Below the pieces are notes generated by a model. It was not told the origin of the DNA, made no database searches, and worked only from the letters and a program-made list of their open reading frames with translations. This document shows positions 11,001-18,546 of a stretch of 64,000 nt of DNA, piece by piece. This stretch comes from Rhizobium mayense (GTDB lineage Bacteria > Pseudomonadota > Alphaproteobacteria > Rhizobiales > Rhizobiaceae), in the NCBI RefSeq assembly GCF_030272705.1, contig NZ_JARFYM010000025.1:31309-95308 (forward strand), written 5' to 3'. The translations under genes and the position numbers were made by a program. Each line of letters begins with the position of its first letter. Within the stretch, counting starts at the first letter, position 1.

Positions 11001-14000
11001 TGATCACGTTGTTGACGACGGCATAAGAGAGCGCTTCGCCACCCGAAGTCAGATGCAGAGCGGTAAGCGTCGACGCCGCTGTGGCGGTGAAGCTGAAGCC
11101 GCCGCCGGCCGCTGCGCCATCGGCACCGAAGGAAACGGTGGACGCAACGGAACCGGATACCGTGGCCGCAAAGCCGAAACCGAACAGTGCAGGCTGCGAG
11201 GACGAACCGTCATGCGTGCCATCGAGCGCGCTGTTGCCATGCGACAGGAGATTGTAAATGTCGCCCTCGTCAGCCCTGACGGCAACGGTCGTGCCGGATG
11301 CAACCGGGACGTCGTCCGTGATGGCAATCGCAAGCGAGCCCTTCGCTGTATCGCCGTCGCCATCTGTGACCGTGAAGCCGAAATTCAGCGTCAGGCTGTC
11401 TTCGGTGGTCGACGAGGTCGAATGAACGAGCGGCGCATCCGCGGTGAAGCTGTAGGACCCGTCAGCGCCAATCGTCAGAACCGCGACGGTGGCATGGCTG
11501 GAGGCGCCGGTTGCTGTCCAGGTGGTCACACCGTTCGCGGCAGACGACGTCCAGGACACCGCTTCCTGATGGCCGATGCCGTGGCTGTCGAGGTAGATCG
11601 CCTTCAGCGTCGGCAGGCTGTCCATCGATACACCCTTGACGCCGTCGGCACCGGCGGAGAACAGCGCCCCTGCGTCGCCGTTGATCGTCTTCGCGTCGGC
11701 GGCGCCGTCGAGGTTACCATGTGCCTGCGCGTCGTCGTTGAGTGGCGTCGAGGTGGCATCAACCTTATGGGCGATCGGTGCGTCGTCCTTGACGGTGACC
11801 GTGAGCGCGCCATTGGCCGTATCGCTATCGCCATCGGTAACCGTGAAATTGAAGGTCAGATCCTGCGTATTTTCCGCGGTCGGGCTTGCCGTGTGAGCGA
11901 CCGGCGCGCTGAGCGTGAAGCTGTAGGAACCGTCAGCGCCGATTGTCAGAGTCGCGACCGTCTGGCCGCTGTCCTTGCCCGTCGCGATCCAGATCGTCTC
12001 GCCGCCCGCCGCCGTCGTCGGGCTGCCCCAAACGACCGACTCGACATGGGCAAAGCCGTCCTTGCCGATATAGATGGCGCTGAAATCCGTCGTCGCTCCG
12101 AGCGTCACCTGATGAACGCCATCCGCACCGCCCGTAAAGAGCGCGCCGCTCGCGCCGCTGACAGTGTCGGTGTCCGCGACGCCGACCGTATCTGGATTTC
12201 CGCCCTTCAGGGCATCGTCATTCAACGTCACGCTGGTCACCGTGACGGTGTTTGCCAGCGGCACATCGTCGGTAACGTGCAGGGTCAGCGAACCAGTCGA
12301 TGTATCGTTGTCGCCATCGGTCACCGTGAAGGTGAAGGTCAGCGGCAAGCCTTCTTCCGTCGTGCCGGAGGTCGGGTGGACGAGCGGCGCACTGGTGCTG
12401 AACGTGTAGGAGCCATCGGCATTGATGGTCAGCGTGGCGACGGTCTCGTGATTGGCGCTGGAAGCAACCCAGGTCGTCGCACCGCCAGAAATCGTCGGCT
12501 TGCCCCAGGTAACGTCTTCCTGCTGCGCGAACCCATTGGCATCGACATAGATCGTCTTCAGAGCCGGAAGGCTGGACTGATCGATCGAGACGCTTGTAAA
12601 GCCGTCGGCGCCAGCGCTGAACAGGGCGCCGGCAGCGCCCGAGACGCTATGCGTATTGGCGTCGTTAGCGTCCAGATTTCCGCCGGTCTGTGCATCGTCG
12701 TTGAGCGGCGAGGCCGTGTTGTCAACCGCGTGAGCGACCGGCACGTCGTCCTTGACGCCAACCGTCAGCGAGCCCGTTGCCTTGTCGCCGTCGCCATCAG
12801 TGACGGTGAAATTGAACGTCAGGGACAGGGTCTCTTCAGCGGCTTGCGCGGTCGGATGCGCAAGCGGCGCGCCGGTCGAGAACGTGTAGGAGCCATCGGC
12901 ATTAACGGTCAGCGTGGCAACGGTCTCATGATGCGCGCTGCTGGCCACCCAGGTTGTGCTGCCGTCGGCAACCTGCGCCTTGCTCCAGGTCACGGCTTCC
13001 TGATGCGCAACGCCATTCGCATCAGTGTAGATCGTGGTCAGCTTCGGCAGATCCGAATGAGCGATCGCAACGCTCTTGAACCCATCTGCGCCCATGTTGA
13101 ACAGGCCGCCGATGCTACCCTTGACGCTGTTGTTTTCATCGGTCGTGTCGTGATTGCCGCCCGGGGACATATCGTCGTTGAGGACGCGATCGGCCGCGAC
13201 ATTGTTGGCGACCGGGAGGCTGTCGGCGACGTTGAGCGTCAGGGAGCCCGTTGCCTTGTCGCCATCACCGTCGGTGACTTCGAAGCCGATCTTGAAATTC
13301 TCGTTGTCGGAACCCTTGGCGTCGGCGAAGGCGCCGGACTGCACATAGGTGTAGCTGCCGTCGGCATGGACGGTGAGCGTGAAGATAACGTGTCCGGAAT
13401 CCTTGCCGGTCGCCGTGTAGATCGTATTGCCGGAATCGTCCCTCGAGGTGCTGTAACGCAGCGCTTCGGCATGCGCGACGCCGTTTTCGTCAATATTGAT
13501 GGCCTTGAGATCGGTCGGATTGGTGAAAGTCAGCCGCGCGAAGCCGTCGGCGCCTGTCGTGAACAGGGTGCCTGATGCGCCGCCGACGCTGTCGGTGTCA
13601 GTCTTGGCGCCATCCGACGGCGTCGAGCCCTCGCTCGGCTGCTCGAGAAGCAACTGAACGGGAGACGGATTCGGCCCCGAGGAGGTCGACGTGGTGTCGT
13701 GGAGGTTGCCCGCGTCGACCGTCACATTATTGGCGACCGGAAAGCTGTCGGCGACGTTGAGTGTCAGCGAGCCTGTCGCCTTGTCACCGTCACCATCGGT
13801 GACTTCAAAGGAGATCTTGAAATTCTCGTTGTCGGAACCCTTGGCATCGGCGAACGCGCCGGATTGCACGTAGGTATAGCTGCCGTCGGCACCGACGGTC
13901 AGTGTGAAGAGAACCTGACCCGACTCCTTGCCGCTTGCAGTGTAAATGGTATTGCCGAGATTGTCAGTCGTGGTGCTAAAGGACAGACCTTCCTTGTGAG

Positions 14001-16836
14001 CGACACCATTGGCATCGATGTAGATGCCCTTGAGGCCGGCCGGATCCGTGAAGGTGACCTGCTGGAAGCCGTCGGCGCCGGCAGTAAACAGGCTGCCCGA
14101 TCCGCTGCTGACGGAGTCGGCGGCGCCTTCCGACGGCTTCGGCCCTTCGCTGAGCTCGACGAGTGGATGGAGCGGCATCTGCTCTGCCGGCATCGTGTCG
14201 TAAAGGTTGCCGGCGCCGACCGTGACGTCGCTGGCGACAGGCTTGTCGTCGGCGACGGTGACGGTGAAGGTGTTGGTGGCGGTATCGCCGTCGGAATCGG
14301 TTGCCGTATAACCGAAGGTCAACGTGATGGCATCCGAACCCTTGGCGTCGTCGAGCGACTGGACCAGGGTGAAGTTATAGTGCCCGTTGTCGGTGTCCGA
14401 GACCGTCGCATAGAAGACGATGTTCGAGCCAACCGCGCCTTTGCCATCCATGACCGCCGTCGGAGCGGCCTCGCCGGTGTAACCAACCAGCGTGCCATCG
14501 GCCAGCAGCGCCGTGTGAACCGCAAGACCATGCGAGCTCAGTGCCTCGCCATCCTGGCCCTCTGTCGTGACCATGGCATTGGTGAAGGCGACCGAGCGGT
14601 CACCGGCGCCGCCCTTGTCGGTGTTGGCGTTGTCGGCGCCCCAGGAGATGTTGAGCGAGCCGGTGGCGTTGGCATCGGTCCCGACATGCGGGTTCTCGTT
14701 GCCGCCCGCCAGCGCGCCTTCGGTGACAGAGCCTGCATCGCCAGTCGCAGCGACAGGCTTGTCGTCGGCGACGGTGATCGTGAAGCTGTTCGCGGCGGTA
14801 TCGCCATCGGAATCGGTTGCCGTGTAGCCAAAGGTCAGCGTGATGGCGTCCGAACCTTTGGCGTCATCAAGCGACTGCACTAGGGTGAAGTTATAGTGGC
14901 CGTTGTCGGTGTCGGAGACCGTCGCATAGAAGACCACGTTGGATGCAGAGGTTGCCGTCGGAGCGGCTTCGCCCGTATATCCAACCAGCGTGCCGTCGGC
15001 CAAAATCGCCGTATGAACGGCAAGACCATGCGAACTCAGTGCCTCGCCATCCTGGCCCTGCGTCGTGACCGTGGCATCGGTGAAGGCGACAGACCGGTCG
15101 CCGGCACCGCCCTTGTCGGTGTTGGCGTTATCAGCACCCCAGGAGATGTTGAGCGAGCCGGTGGCGATGGCATCGGTCTCAACATGCGGGTTTTCGTTGC
15201 CGCTCGCCAGCGCGCCTTCGGTGACCGTGCCTGCATCGCCGATGGCAGCGACAGGCTTGTCGTCGGCGACGGTGATGGTGAAGCTGTTCGTGGCGGCATC
15301 GCCGTCGGAATCGGTTGCCGTGTAGCCGAAGGTCAGCGCGATGGCATCCGAACCCTTGGCGTCATCGAGCGACTGGACCAGGGTGAAGTTATAATGGCCG
15401 TTGTCGGTGTCCGAGACCGTCGCATAGAAGACCACGTTGGATGCGGAGGTTGCGGTCGGAGCGGCCTCGCCGGTATAGCCAACCAGCGTGCCGTCGGCGA
15501 GCAGCACCGTATGAACCGCAAGACCGTGCGAGGTCAGCGCGCCGTTGTCCTCACCCGTCGCCGAAACTGCAGCATTGGTGAAGGCGACCGAGCGATCGCC
15601 GAGGCCGCCCTTGTCGGTGTTGGCGCTGTCAGCGCCCCAGGATATGTTGAGCGAGCCGGTGGCCGTTGCGGCGCCGGTGGCATGGGTCAGGGCTGCGTTG
15701 CCGGCAGCCAGCACCGCCTCGGTGACCGAACCCGCTGTACCTACCGCTGCAACCGGCACACTGTCCGCAATATCGACGGTCGCCACAGCCGAAACCGTAT
15801 GGCCGCTCGTGTCGGAGACTGTATAGCGGAATTGCAGTTCAAGCACATCGCTGGCCGAATTGGCGCCGCGGGGATGGTCGAGAGCAGCGAGCTGGGTGAA
15901 GGTGTAGTCGCCGGTCGAGGCGTTGAATACCAGCGTGAAGACCGTGACGCCATTAGCAACGCCGGTGACCGTGTGGCCGTTCTGGGTGACGACAACGGGA
16001 ACGCCGCCGGACGTCAGTCCCGACAGCTGCTGAGCGCCGTTACCGGTAGTTTCTGCCTCGCCAACAAGCGTGACGGTGGTGATCGCGGCATGATTGCCGC
16101 CGAAGCCGAAGCGGCCGGTGCTGCTTGTCGTGAGGAAGGCGCCAGTGCTGCTGCCGCGTTCGATCAGCGAGGCTGTTTCGGTCGCCTGCTCAAGGATAAA
16201 GGGAACCCGAGTCTGGGTGCCGGACAGATTGCCGCCGTTGCCGTCGCCGTTTGCGCCGCCGGGACCGAGGAGACCAATCAGATTTAGTGGCGTCCGCGCA
16301 TTTCCAGCCTGGCTGTCCGTGAACTGGTGGCCGGAATCCGTGCTATTGCCGGCGTGAACAGAACCGTCGGGACCTTCAGCGACGTTGATGCCCTGCTGCT
16401 GCAGTGCAGCGACCACGGCCTGCTGCGGCAGCGTGACTTCGCCGATCAGGAAGGTCGGGACGTGGAGCGCACCGTTAATGATGACGATGCGCGTGCCGTC
16501 GGCCTGGATCAGAACAAGGTTGCGCCCCTCGACGTGGATGTCGTCGATCGAGGTGTTGGCCGGCAGATGGACGACGTTGCCATTGTCCGGCACGATTTGG
16601 ATCGGCTGACGAGTGTCGGTGTTTTGCGGCTCGTTGGCGGCAACGCGCCCAGTCTTGCCGCTCGCCTGCTGCTCACCGGCCTGCGCCATCTCGAACGCTG
16701 CGACATCAGCATTCTGTGACAACGGAAGCTGCTGGTCCACGCCGATATCGGTTGCATGGCCCGAGTCCCGGCCGCCCGATACGAAATCGTTCGAAACCGT
16801 TTCGTGGTCTACCGTCGAAATGCGCGAATCTTCCAT
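2032..16836 (-). CDS. Giant repetitive type I-secreted adhesin (VCBS/T1SS-143/RTX)
   Basis: This 4934-residue protein is predicted to be exported by the type I system encoded at 20222-25141 and to act as a cell-surface or biofilm adhesin. I start it at the ATG at 16836, which has GGGAG eight bases upstream, rather than at an in-frame TTG at 16872. Layout: residues 1-170 form a BapA-prefix-like N-terminal region (motif NLVLIQADGTRIVIINGALH). About 360-870 hold three near-identical 165-170-residue T1SS-143-like repeats. About 870-2700 hold many related 90-160-residue repeats beginning with VADxxPVA. About 2740-3130 hold GGxGxDxx calcium-binding RTX repeats. About 3250-4200 hold VCBS/cadherin-like domains with an inserted jelly-roll-like module at about 3510-3690. 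The C-terminus carries further RTX and an ADVITDFSPKGEGDKLDVSN-type secretion target. An N-terminal LapG-type TAAG cleavage site is not evident, so release by the nearby BTLCP protease remains an inference. Confidence 0.93.
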   Translation of the reverse strand: MEDSRISTVDHETVSNDFVSGGRDSGHATDIGVDQQLPLSQNADVAAFEMAQAGEQQASGKTGRVAANEPQNTDTRQPIQIVPDNGNVVHLPANTSIDDIHVEGRNLVLIQADGTRIVIINGALHVPTFLIGEVTLPQQAVVAALQQQGINVAEGPDGSVHAGNSTDSGHQFTDSQAGNARTPLNLIGLLGPGGANGDGNGGNLSGTQTRVPFILEQATETASLIERGSSTGAFLTTSSTGRFGFGGNHAAITTVTLVGEAETTGNGAQQLSGLTSGGVPVVVTQNGHTVTGVANGVTVFTLVFNASTGDYTFTQLAALDHPRGANSASDVLELQFRYTVSDTSGHTVSAVATVDIADSVPVAAVGTAGSVTEAVLAAGNAALTHATGAATATGSLNISWGADSANTDKGGLGDRSVAFTNAAVSATGEDNGALTSHGLAVHTVLLADGTLVGYTGEAAPTATSASNVVFYATVSDTDNGHYNFTLVQSLDDAKGSDAIALTFGYTATDSDGDAATNSFTITVADDKPVAAIGDAGTVTEGALASGNENPHVETDAIATGSLNISWGADNANTDKGGAGDRSVAFTDATVTTQGQDGEALSSHGLAVHTAILADGTLVGYTGEAAPTATSASNVVFYATVSDTDNGHYNFTLVQSLDDAKGSDAITLTFGYTATDSDGDTAANSFTITVADDKPVAATGDAGSVTEGALAGGNENPHVGTDANATGSLNISWGADNANTDKGGAGDRSVAFTNAMVTTEGQDGEALSSHGLAVHTALLADGTLVGYTGEAAPTAVMDGKGAVGSNIVFYATVSDTDNGHYNFTLVQSLDDAKGSDAITLTFGYTATDSDGDTATNTFTVTVADDKPVASDVTVGAGNLYDTMPAEQMPLHPLVELSEGPKPSEGAADSVSSGSGSLFTAGADGFQQVTFTDPAGLKGIYIDANGVAHKEGLSFSTTTDNLGNTIYTASGKESGQVLFTLTVGADGSYTYVQSGAFADAKGSDNENFKISFEVTDGDGDKATGSLTLNVADSFPVANNVTVDAGNLHDTTSTSSGPNPSPVQLLLEQPSEGSTPSDGAKTDTDSVGGASGTLFTTGADGFARLTFTNPTDLKAINIDENGVAHAEALRYSTSRDDSGNTIYTATGKDSGHVIFTLTVHADGSYTYVQSGAFADAKGSDNENFKIGFEVTDGDGDKATGSLTLNVADSLPVANNVAADRVLNDDMSPGGNHDTTDENNSVKGSIGGLFNMGADGFKSVAIAHSDLPKLTTIYTDANGVAHQEAVTWSKAQVADGSTTWVASSAHHETVATLTVNADGSYTFSTGAPLAHPTAQAAEETLSLTFNFTVTDGDGDKATGSLTVGVKDDVPVAHAVDNTASPLNDDAQTGGNLDANDANTHSVSGAAGALFSAGADGFTSVSIDQSSLPALKTIYVDANGFAQQEDVTWGKPTISGGATTWVASSANHETVATLTINADGSYTFSTSAPLVHPTSGTTEEGLPLTFTFTVTDGDNDTSTGSLTLHVTDDVPLANTVTVTSVTLNDDALKGGNPDTVGVADTDTVSGASGALFTGGADGVHQVTLGATTDFSAIYIGKDGFAHVESVVWGSPTTAAGGETIWIATGKDSGQTVATLTIGADGSYSFTLSAPVAHTASPTAENTQDLTFNFTVTDGDSDTANGALTVTVKDDAPIAHKVDATSTPLNDDAQAHGNLDGAADAKTINGDAGALFSAGADGVKGVSMDSLPTLKAIYLDSHGIGHQEAVSWTSSAANGVTTWTATGASSHATVAVLTIGADGSYSFTADAPLVHSTSSTTEDSLTLNFGFTVTDGDGDTAKGSLAIAITDDVPVASGTTVAVRADEGDIYNLLSHGNSALDGTHDGSSSQPALFGFGFAATVSGSVASTVSFGADGAAAGGGFSFTATAASTLTALHLTSGGEALSYAVVNNVIIGYVDNDHHSGYNPLLDRPVLSLSLSADGSFTFQQYDQLDNVAGPGNDLRSGNGSISAIDFGSVIQATDGDGDSVTLTGALKVTIVDDVPKVSLALTGSITIDESGRGDDDVSASNSIRGLFAGITGGNDPHMSTVYAQHGVVSPSVSMGADDATGATSSLTLHIDNADSGLTTTAGQTITLSQLADGTVVGKIADGEIAFAIRIDDSGKVSIAQYMALANPNTSKSDGDTVDLTGKLSAVLSATDSDGDTVSTSVSIGSSIRFDDDGPSIGNAVSTKTLAEHSLLTNSGAISPSGVSTGAVALNFAFGADGPAAHAVTFVARSNGSYFTASYGNNQSLDATKLSSGGHALSYSVSSDGMTLIAYTGSNAADQSSWVFKVDLSQDSAHASGAYNFTLYKALDDVNGQTNLSDIKLTFQVAGHDGDGDTTTGTQSFSVDVTDDSPSISSFVVDKSQAITVDEHGLTPSSPVSATTGTHSIVTAVVNAGADGLASQVYSLQVGNNGNSGLSTIDNHAITLQQQSAGTVNGVYTDSDGKTHIAFTISIDSGSGALNVTENVALKDIVNNNPVDHLNLATGSLSAVVTVTDGDGDTASKSADLSGVITFKDDVPTIASVAIGGVGENDLATTHPTATGSLAISFGADGAKSVVFSNASAASNVTGPSGLSSNGKPLAYAFIGSLLVAYTGAMPTEADAANVVFTVALALSGSYTFTLLQPLDHSDAIASNGSHAIDLTFGYTATDGDNDKASGSFTVEVNAAGTVTAQTIDYSAISTGVTVNLSDVSETVGSQTIAANTATDAGALHVVGRDNVADMTHVIGTSGDDTLVGGAGDTLTGGAGNDTFVAASGTVTVTDLHDQDIVKVLNGATAAITATGDWTATSDTVNSGTATINANGHDIDLSAAGGNGWTLTNAGNATGVTLVGSNHGDTIIGGSGDDIIKAGTGSDNIDAGAGNDKIYLSADIADAGGYAPRSFDLGAGVNIEVSLAGKSGTGDNVNGGAGDDTLYLQGSGSNGYVLDYRSNAGLQLQGVEHIVGTDSNDLIAVSKTYMSDAAGGGVTIDGGAGDDVIFGGAGNDTLIGGSGNDTIVAGTGNDTILGGTGSDKIYYIVGSGNDRIDGGATLVGGKETDTDELHIVGDGNSHTYTIGEIALGDAGNIASADDHADLTIGISGGGSVRADGIEDLYLDLGGSAGNTIVFGNVSDTALAPDTIVVNSGSGNDTFDMTGLTGNVHIVINDNDPVATAGSDTDTLKLAGKWADWTVTHTGTDDGTGSYTLTNGTETITVTNVEQFTFMGENGGAGGTLSLSQLMNVAPVANNFTALSPVTEDSSAESVEGFIFNGNHATDANTNKFDTLTVVGINAGTTPSAVANVASSGPTVIDGTYGKLTIYANGDYSYTLDDTKDATNSLSQGEKVKEVFDYTVQDAHGVQSSATITINVIGTNDAPIAAAEVASATEDTAVTATGSLLAGASDVDHLDVLSVAKVGDVADGHAGVAGTYGTLTWDSTTGAYTYVLNNADPAVQHLIPNETLTDKFTFTITDNHGGTSTQTLTVTINGSDDFPVIIGAQDTAGHAVAANLLVDGDFAHATASAWTNGSGFIWATEGTGWTISGTEPGQTGVRLEEIASNYNGVTSSNGAPMIDLGASPGNIAISQTVHGLTDGASYVLSFEYGTPANGTAAVQVWWNGELVDTLTPTPGAGPMSTITLPLTAHGSDNTISFVEVGTASDNTGTYLANVSLTAASATSLPVIADAMNENDTHSFTFGSAQFNYGADGQGTTGALTFDTAHAVVSGPQGITLGMPQLSFDGSTITVTPGTAFDALGAGEIAKISIPFEVTDRNGSVTSGVYELTVTGTNDAPVILASSQMTGSVVEQGLDTTGHAVGTSSVSGVMASSDVDHGDTATWSIVSGQTTVSSMPGTYGTLQMDASTGKWTYTINETAANSLQLGDQKVDSFTVEVADGHGGIATQQVNITVNGTNDAPTISIASGDSASGAVREAGVNVADDSAHNSVSGHLTGADVDNTSLTWSVVADSGQTGNQNGSVTGAYGTLSVGANGTWSYVLDQSKADSLNASDHPQESFTVQLSDGQGGVTTQTVIVTVNGTNDAPVLSSTASTASYTAGDAAMVLSSTTTVADVDNTTLASAKVSISSGFASGDVLSVALTGTSITASYNATTGVLTLTGNDTLAHYQAVLDSVTFSSTSSSTATRTISWSVNDGAVDSSVSTTTLTVAAHQDVAPVLDLNTSTAGSDSSISYKAKTGAVNLAPHALVTDADSTNFSGGTLVVQSTGSSVKLSVSGATSGNLSYNGKNIGTLTSSDGGATLTISFNTNATPAAVTALLKDIQFSSTSNSGGDRTVTFTVSDGDGGSSSAVVHVDYTYSNMPAGTSGEAMNLALSAPSDHVGAVLVTVAGLHTGWTLSGGTQNADGTWSVSTSDPSSLTVTSPQGVTGALVLQVTETWTNADGSTGMATVADNVEAYAKGAPIFAWSGDDTLTASSANDTLVFANTIGADVVHNFDTAHDKIDLVGFAGFSSFADVQAHLSTDASGNAVITLGDGETITLAGVSAAALTADDFLFNETVVTHNTGDMVLSDGALMPISGTLDNTGSIHLASTGSETAFEIVQHGLTLTGGGTVTLSDDASNVIFGSGDNVTLTNVDNTISGAGQLGDGHLTLVNEGTIIADGSHALVIDTGVNAVSNTGTMEATGTGGLDIHSGVVNDGTLWANGGNINLEGNVSGSGTVLVSGHAGLEIGGSFSEAITLNTDARATITIDHAAAFTGTIAGLDGNDTLRFGDISAATASFSYAENAAKTGGVLTVTDGTHTAAIGLIGDYSASDFSLSHDGAYAEIDFGHLYGTDGNDTLTSGGGFTMTGGPGADIFVLDAQALHNLNMADVITDFSPKGEGDKLDVSNLLNALVGEHPGMTEASAVASMTAAVDTATNSTKISINSGSETHVVATLQNYAPTGHDAVHVLFNNHDEQLATHTQTAGA
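14235..15750 (-). repeat. Three tandem ~500-bp coding repeats inside the adhesin
   Basis: Unit boundaries recur at GACAGGCTTGTCGTCGGCGA (14235 region, 14754 region, 15250 region), giving units of about 519, 496 and 500 bases that are nearly identical over most of their length. They encode the T1SS-143-like domains with the motif NISWGADNANTDKGG. A second family of about 490-540 bases lies at roughly 13200-14235. Such repeats can recombine and change the length of the adhesin. Confidence 0.85.
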
Positions 16837-17079
16837 AAGTCTAACTCCCGGTGTCTCGTAATTTGACGGCAATCAATTACGAGAGCGGGGTGATTGCAAT
16901 ACTTCGTTAACCTCACAGATATAGCGGGTTATGCACGACCGCAGATATATTTACCCATGGTTAACTCAACAATCCAACAACTCCTTAAGTATACCGCTTG
17001 ACTTTGCGCCAGCCGCTGTGTGCAAATGCGCCACCACAGGCTGTCGCAGCCTGCGTTCGAGAATTGGGTGGAGTGAGTT
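16837..17079. promoter_or_regulatory. Divergent promoter region, adhesin / lipoprotein
   Basis: This AT-rich spacer separates the leftward adhesin gene from the rightward lipoprotein gene and must hold both promoters. Several GTTAAC-type and TATA-like stretches are visible (for example around 16905-17000), but I cannot place exact -35/-10 boxes. Confidence 0.4.
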
Positions 17080-18291
17080 GTGCCGTTTGCGATCAGCCTT
17101 TCGTTGAGCCTTTTGACTGATTGGCTGCCGCTGAGACGGTATCGGCGGTCGGCGCACGGTGCCGTTCTTATCCTCTGCGCGGGCCTCGCCGGATGCCAGA
17201 TGGACGGTGTCGGCCTAAGCAGCAACAGCAGGAACGACGATATAAAAATGCCGTCCACCGCCATCGAAGAAAGCTACGGCGGCGACAGCGGCACGGAAAT
17301 CACGCTGCTGCTGCGCAAGGGTGCGGCAGGTCTCTACGAAGGTCCGGCTCGCGACGTACGTGACGGGGCAGTGCTTGGCGTCGGCGAGCTCGGCAACAAT
17401 CAGATTCGGCTGCGTGTAAAAGATGTCGGCCCCGGTCTTGCAGGAATCGCGACGCAGGTCGCAGCGGCCAAGGGCCGTAATGCCGCGCTAATCGTCAGCT
17501 ATCTGCCGCCGGCCGAAACAGCTGCGATCGCCGCCATATCGCCTGCCCAGCGTCCGCCATTGCTTAACCTTGCGAGTGCCATGGCCGCGACGAGCGGCGA
17601 TGTCTTCAATCTCGCCTCGGACGAAATCGACAGCGCGACCGAGGGCGTCAAGGCGGCCGGTCCTGGAGGTCACAAGAAGGTGTCGGCGCTGGTGCCTGCG
17701 GATCTTTCTCAATCCGACAGCACCAGGTTGGGCAACGCCATCTGGAACAGTGGCAACACTTTCATGGGCCTGGGCCGTTACAACGCAAGCGACCAGGCCG
17801 CTGATATCCTTACCAAGAACCGGCCGCTCATCCAGTCGGCCGAGATCGTGGTCATTCTCGGCGATACGCCGGAAATCGGCGCGGTGGCGAGTGCGGTGCG
17901 CAGTGCTGCCATTCCCGCTCAGGCGCTGGTAGGTACCAACAGATGGCCGCAATCAGCCTATGCAGTGTCGGCTGCGACGGGCGCATTTGTCGCGACAGAC
18001 GATAGGCAAAGCAGCGGATTGATTGCCGAGCGTTACCAGCGCCACTTCAATCACCCGCTGACAACCTACGGTGCCTATGGCTATGACGCCATGGCGATCG
18101 CCTCCGGCCTCATCCGTTCCCAGGGACCGCAAGCCATCACCACCGCCAACCTAATGAGCAAGGTCGGCTTCCGCGGCACGACAGGGCTCTTCCGCTTCAA
18201 TGCCGCGGGCATGGTAGAGCGCAAAATGGTGATCAATACGATCGACGGCGGCAAGCTGAAGGTCGCCTCCCAGCTCGCGCAGTCGTTCTGA
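17080..18291 (+). CDS. Lipoprotein with periplasmic binding-protein fold (LpoA / Leu-Ile-Val-binding-like)
   Basis: This 403-residue protein starts at a GTG with GGAG six bases upstream. Its N-terminus has a basic stretch (RRYRR), a hydrophobic core and a lipobox LAGC at about residues 36-39, so it should be an acylated lipoprotein in the periplasm. The rest resembles type I periplasmic binding proteins annotated in rhizobia as penicillin-binding-protein activators or branched-chain amino-acid-binding proteins: features such as AAAKGRNAALIVSY and YGAYGYDAMAIASGLI fit that fold. A late 'RFNAAGMVERKMVINTIDGG' segment is typical of the family end. It lies divergent to the adhesin and 255 bases before the BTLCP protease. 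A role in envelope handling of the adhesin is possible but not shown. Confidence 0.65.
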   Translation: MPFAISLSLSLLTDWLPLRRYRRSAHGAVLILCAGLAGCQMDGVGLSSNSRNDDIKMPSTAIEESYGGDSGTEITLLLRKGAAGLYEGPARDVRDGAVLGVGELGNNQIRLRVKDVGPGLAGIATQVAAAKGRNAALIVSYLPPAETAAIAAISPAQRPPLLNLASAMAATSGDVFNLASDEIDSATEGVKAAGPGGHKKVSALVPADLSQSDSTRLGNAIWNSGNTFMGLGRYNASDQAADILTKNRPLIQSAEIVVILGDTPEIGAVASAVRSAAIPAQALVGTNRWPQSAYAVSAATGAFVATDDRQSSGLIAERYQRHFNHPLTTYGAYGYDAMAIASGLIRSQGPQAITTANLMSKVGFRGTTGLFRFNAAGMVERKMVINTIDGGKLKVASQLAQSF

Positions 18292-18546
18292 AGCAAACCG
18301 ATCGCATCGAGCGTGGTGCGCTTTAGAGCGTTGTCGCCGCTGCTGTTGCGCTCAGCCATCGATTTCGCGCCATGCCGGATCGTCTTGGTGCGCCGAGCGA
18401 TATCATCCTTAATGGTTTCCCACCAAACCCGATTGAATTTTATACTTATTTGATCGCTGATTTTATACTTAGATTATCTACGCTTCCGAACGCCGTATTC
18501 AGAGATATCGCGCATTATTCTCTCAACCAGGGAGAATTAAGCGCCA

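Noticed and set aside
4741..13575. Very long plus-strand open frames (for example 4741-6009, 6580-8505, 8557-10938, 10975-13575) opposite the adhesin
   Set aside because: They are antisense shadows of the repetitive, GC-rich adhesin gene. Their translations are rich in Arg, Asp, Val and Ala with no family signature, and they repeat in step with the adhesin repeats.
13200..15760. CRISPR-like regularly spaced repeats
   Set aside because: The repeats are about 500 bases, coding and contiguous, without short repeats and unique spacers.
16300..16836. LapG-type TAAG cleavage site in the adhesin N-terminus
   Set aside because: Di-alanine pairs occur (VAANE, VVAALQ) but none matches the consensus with flanking Thr/Pro and Gly, so no site is annotated.
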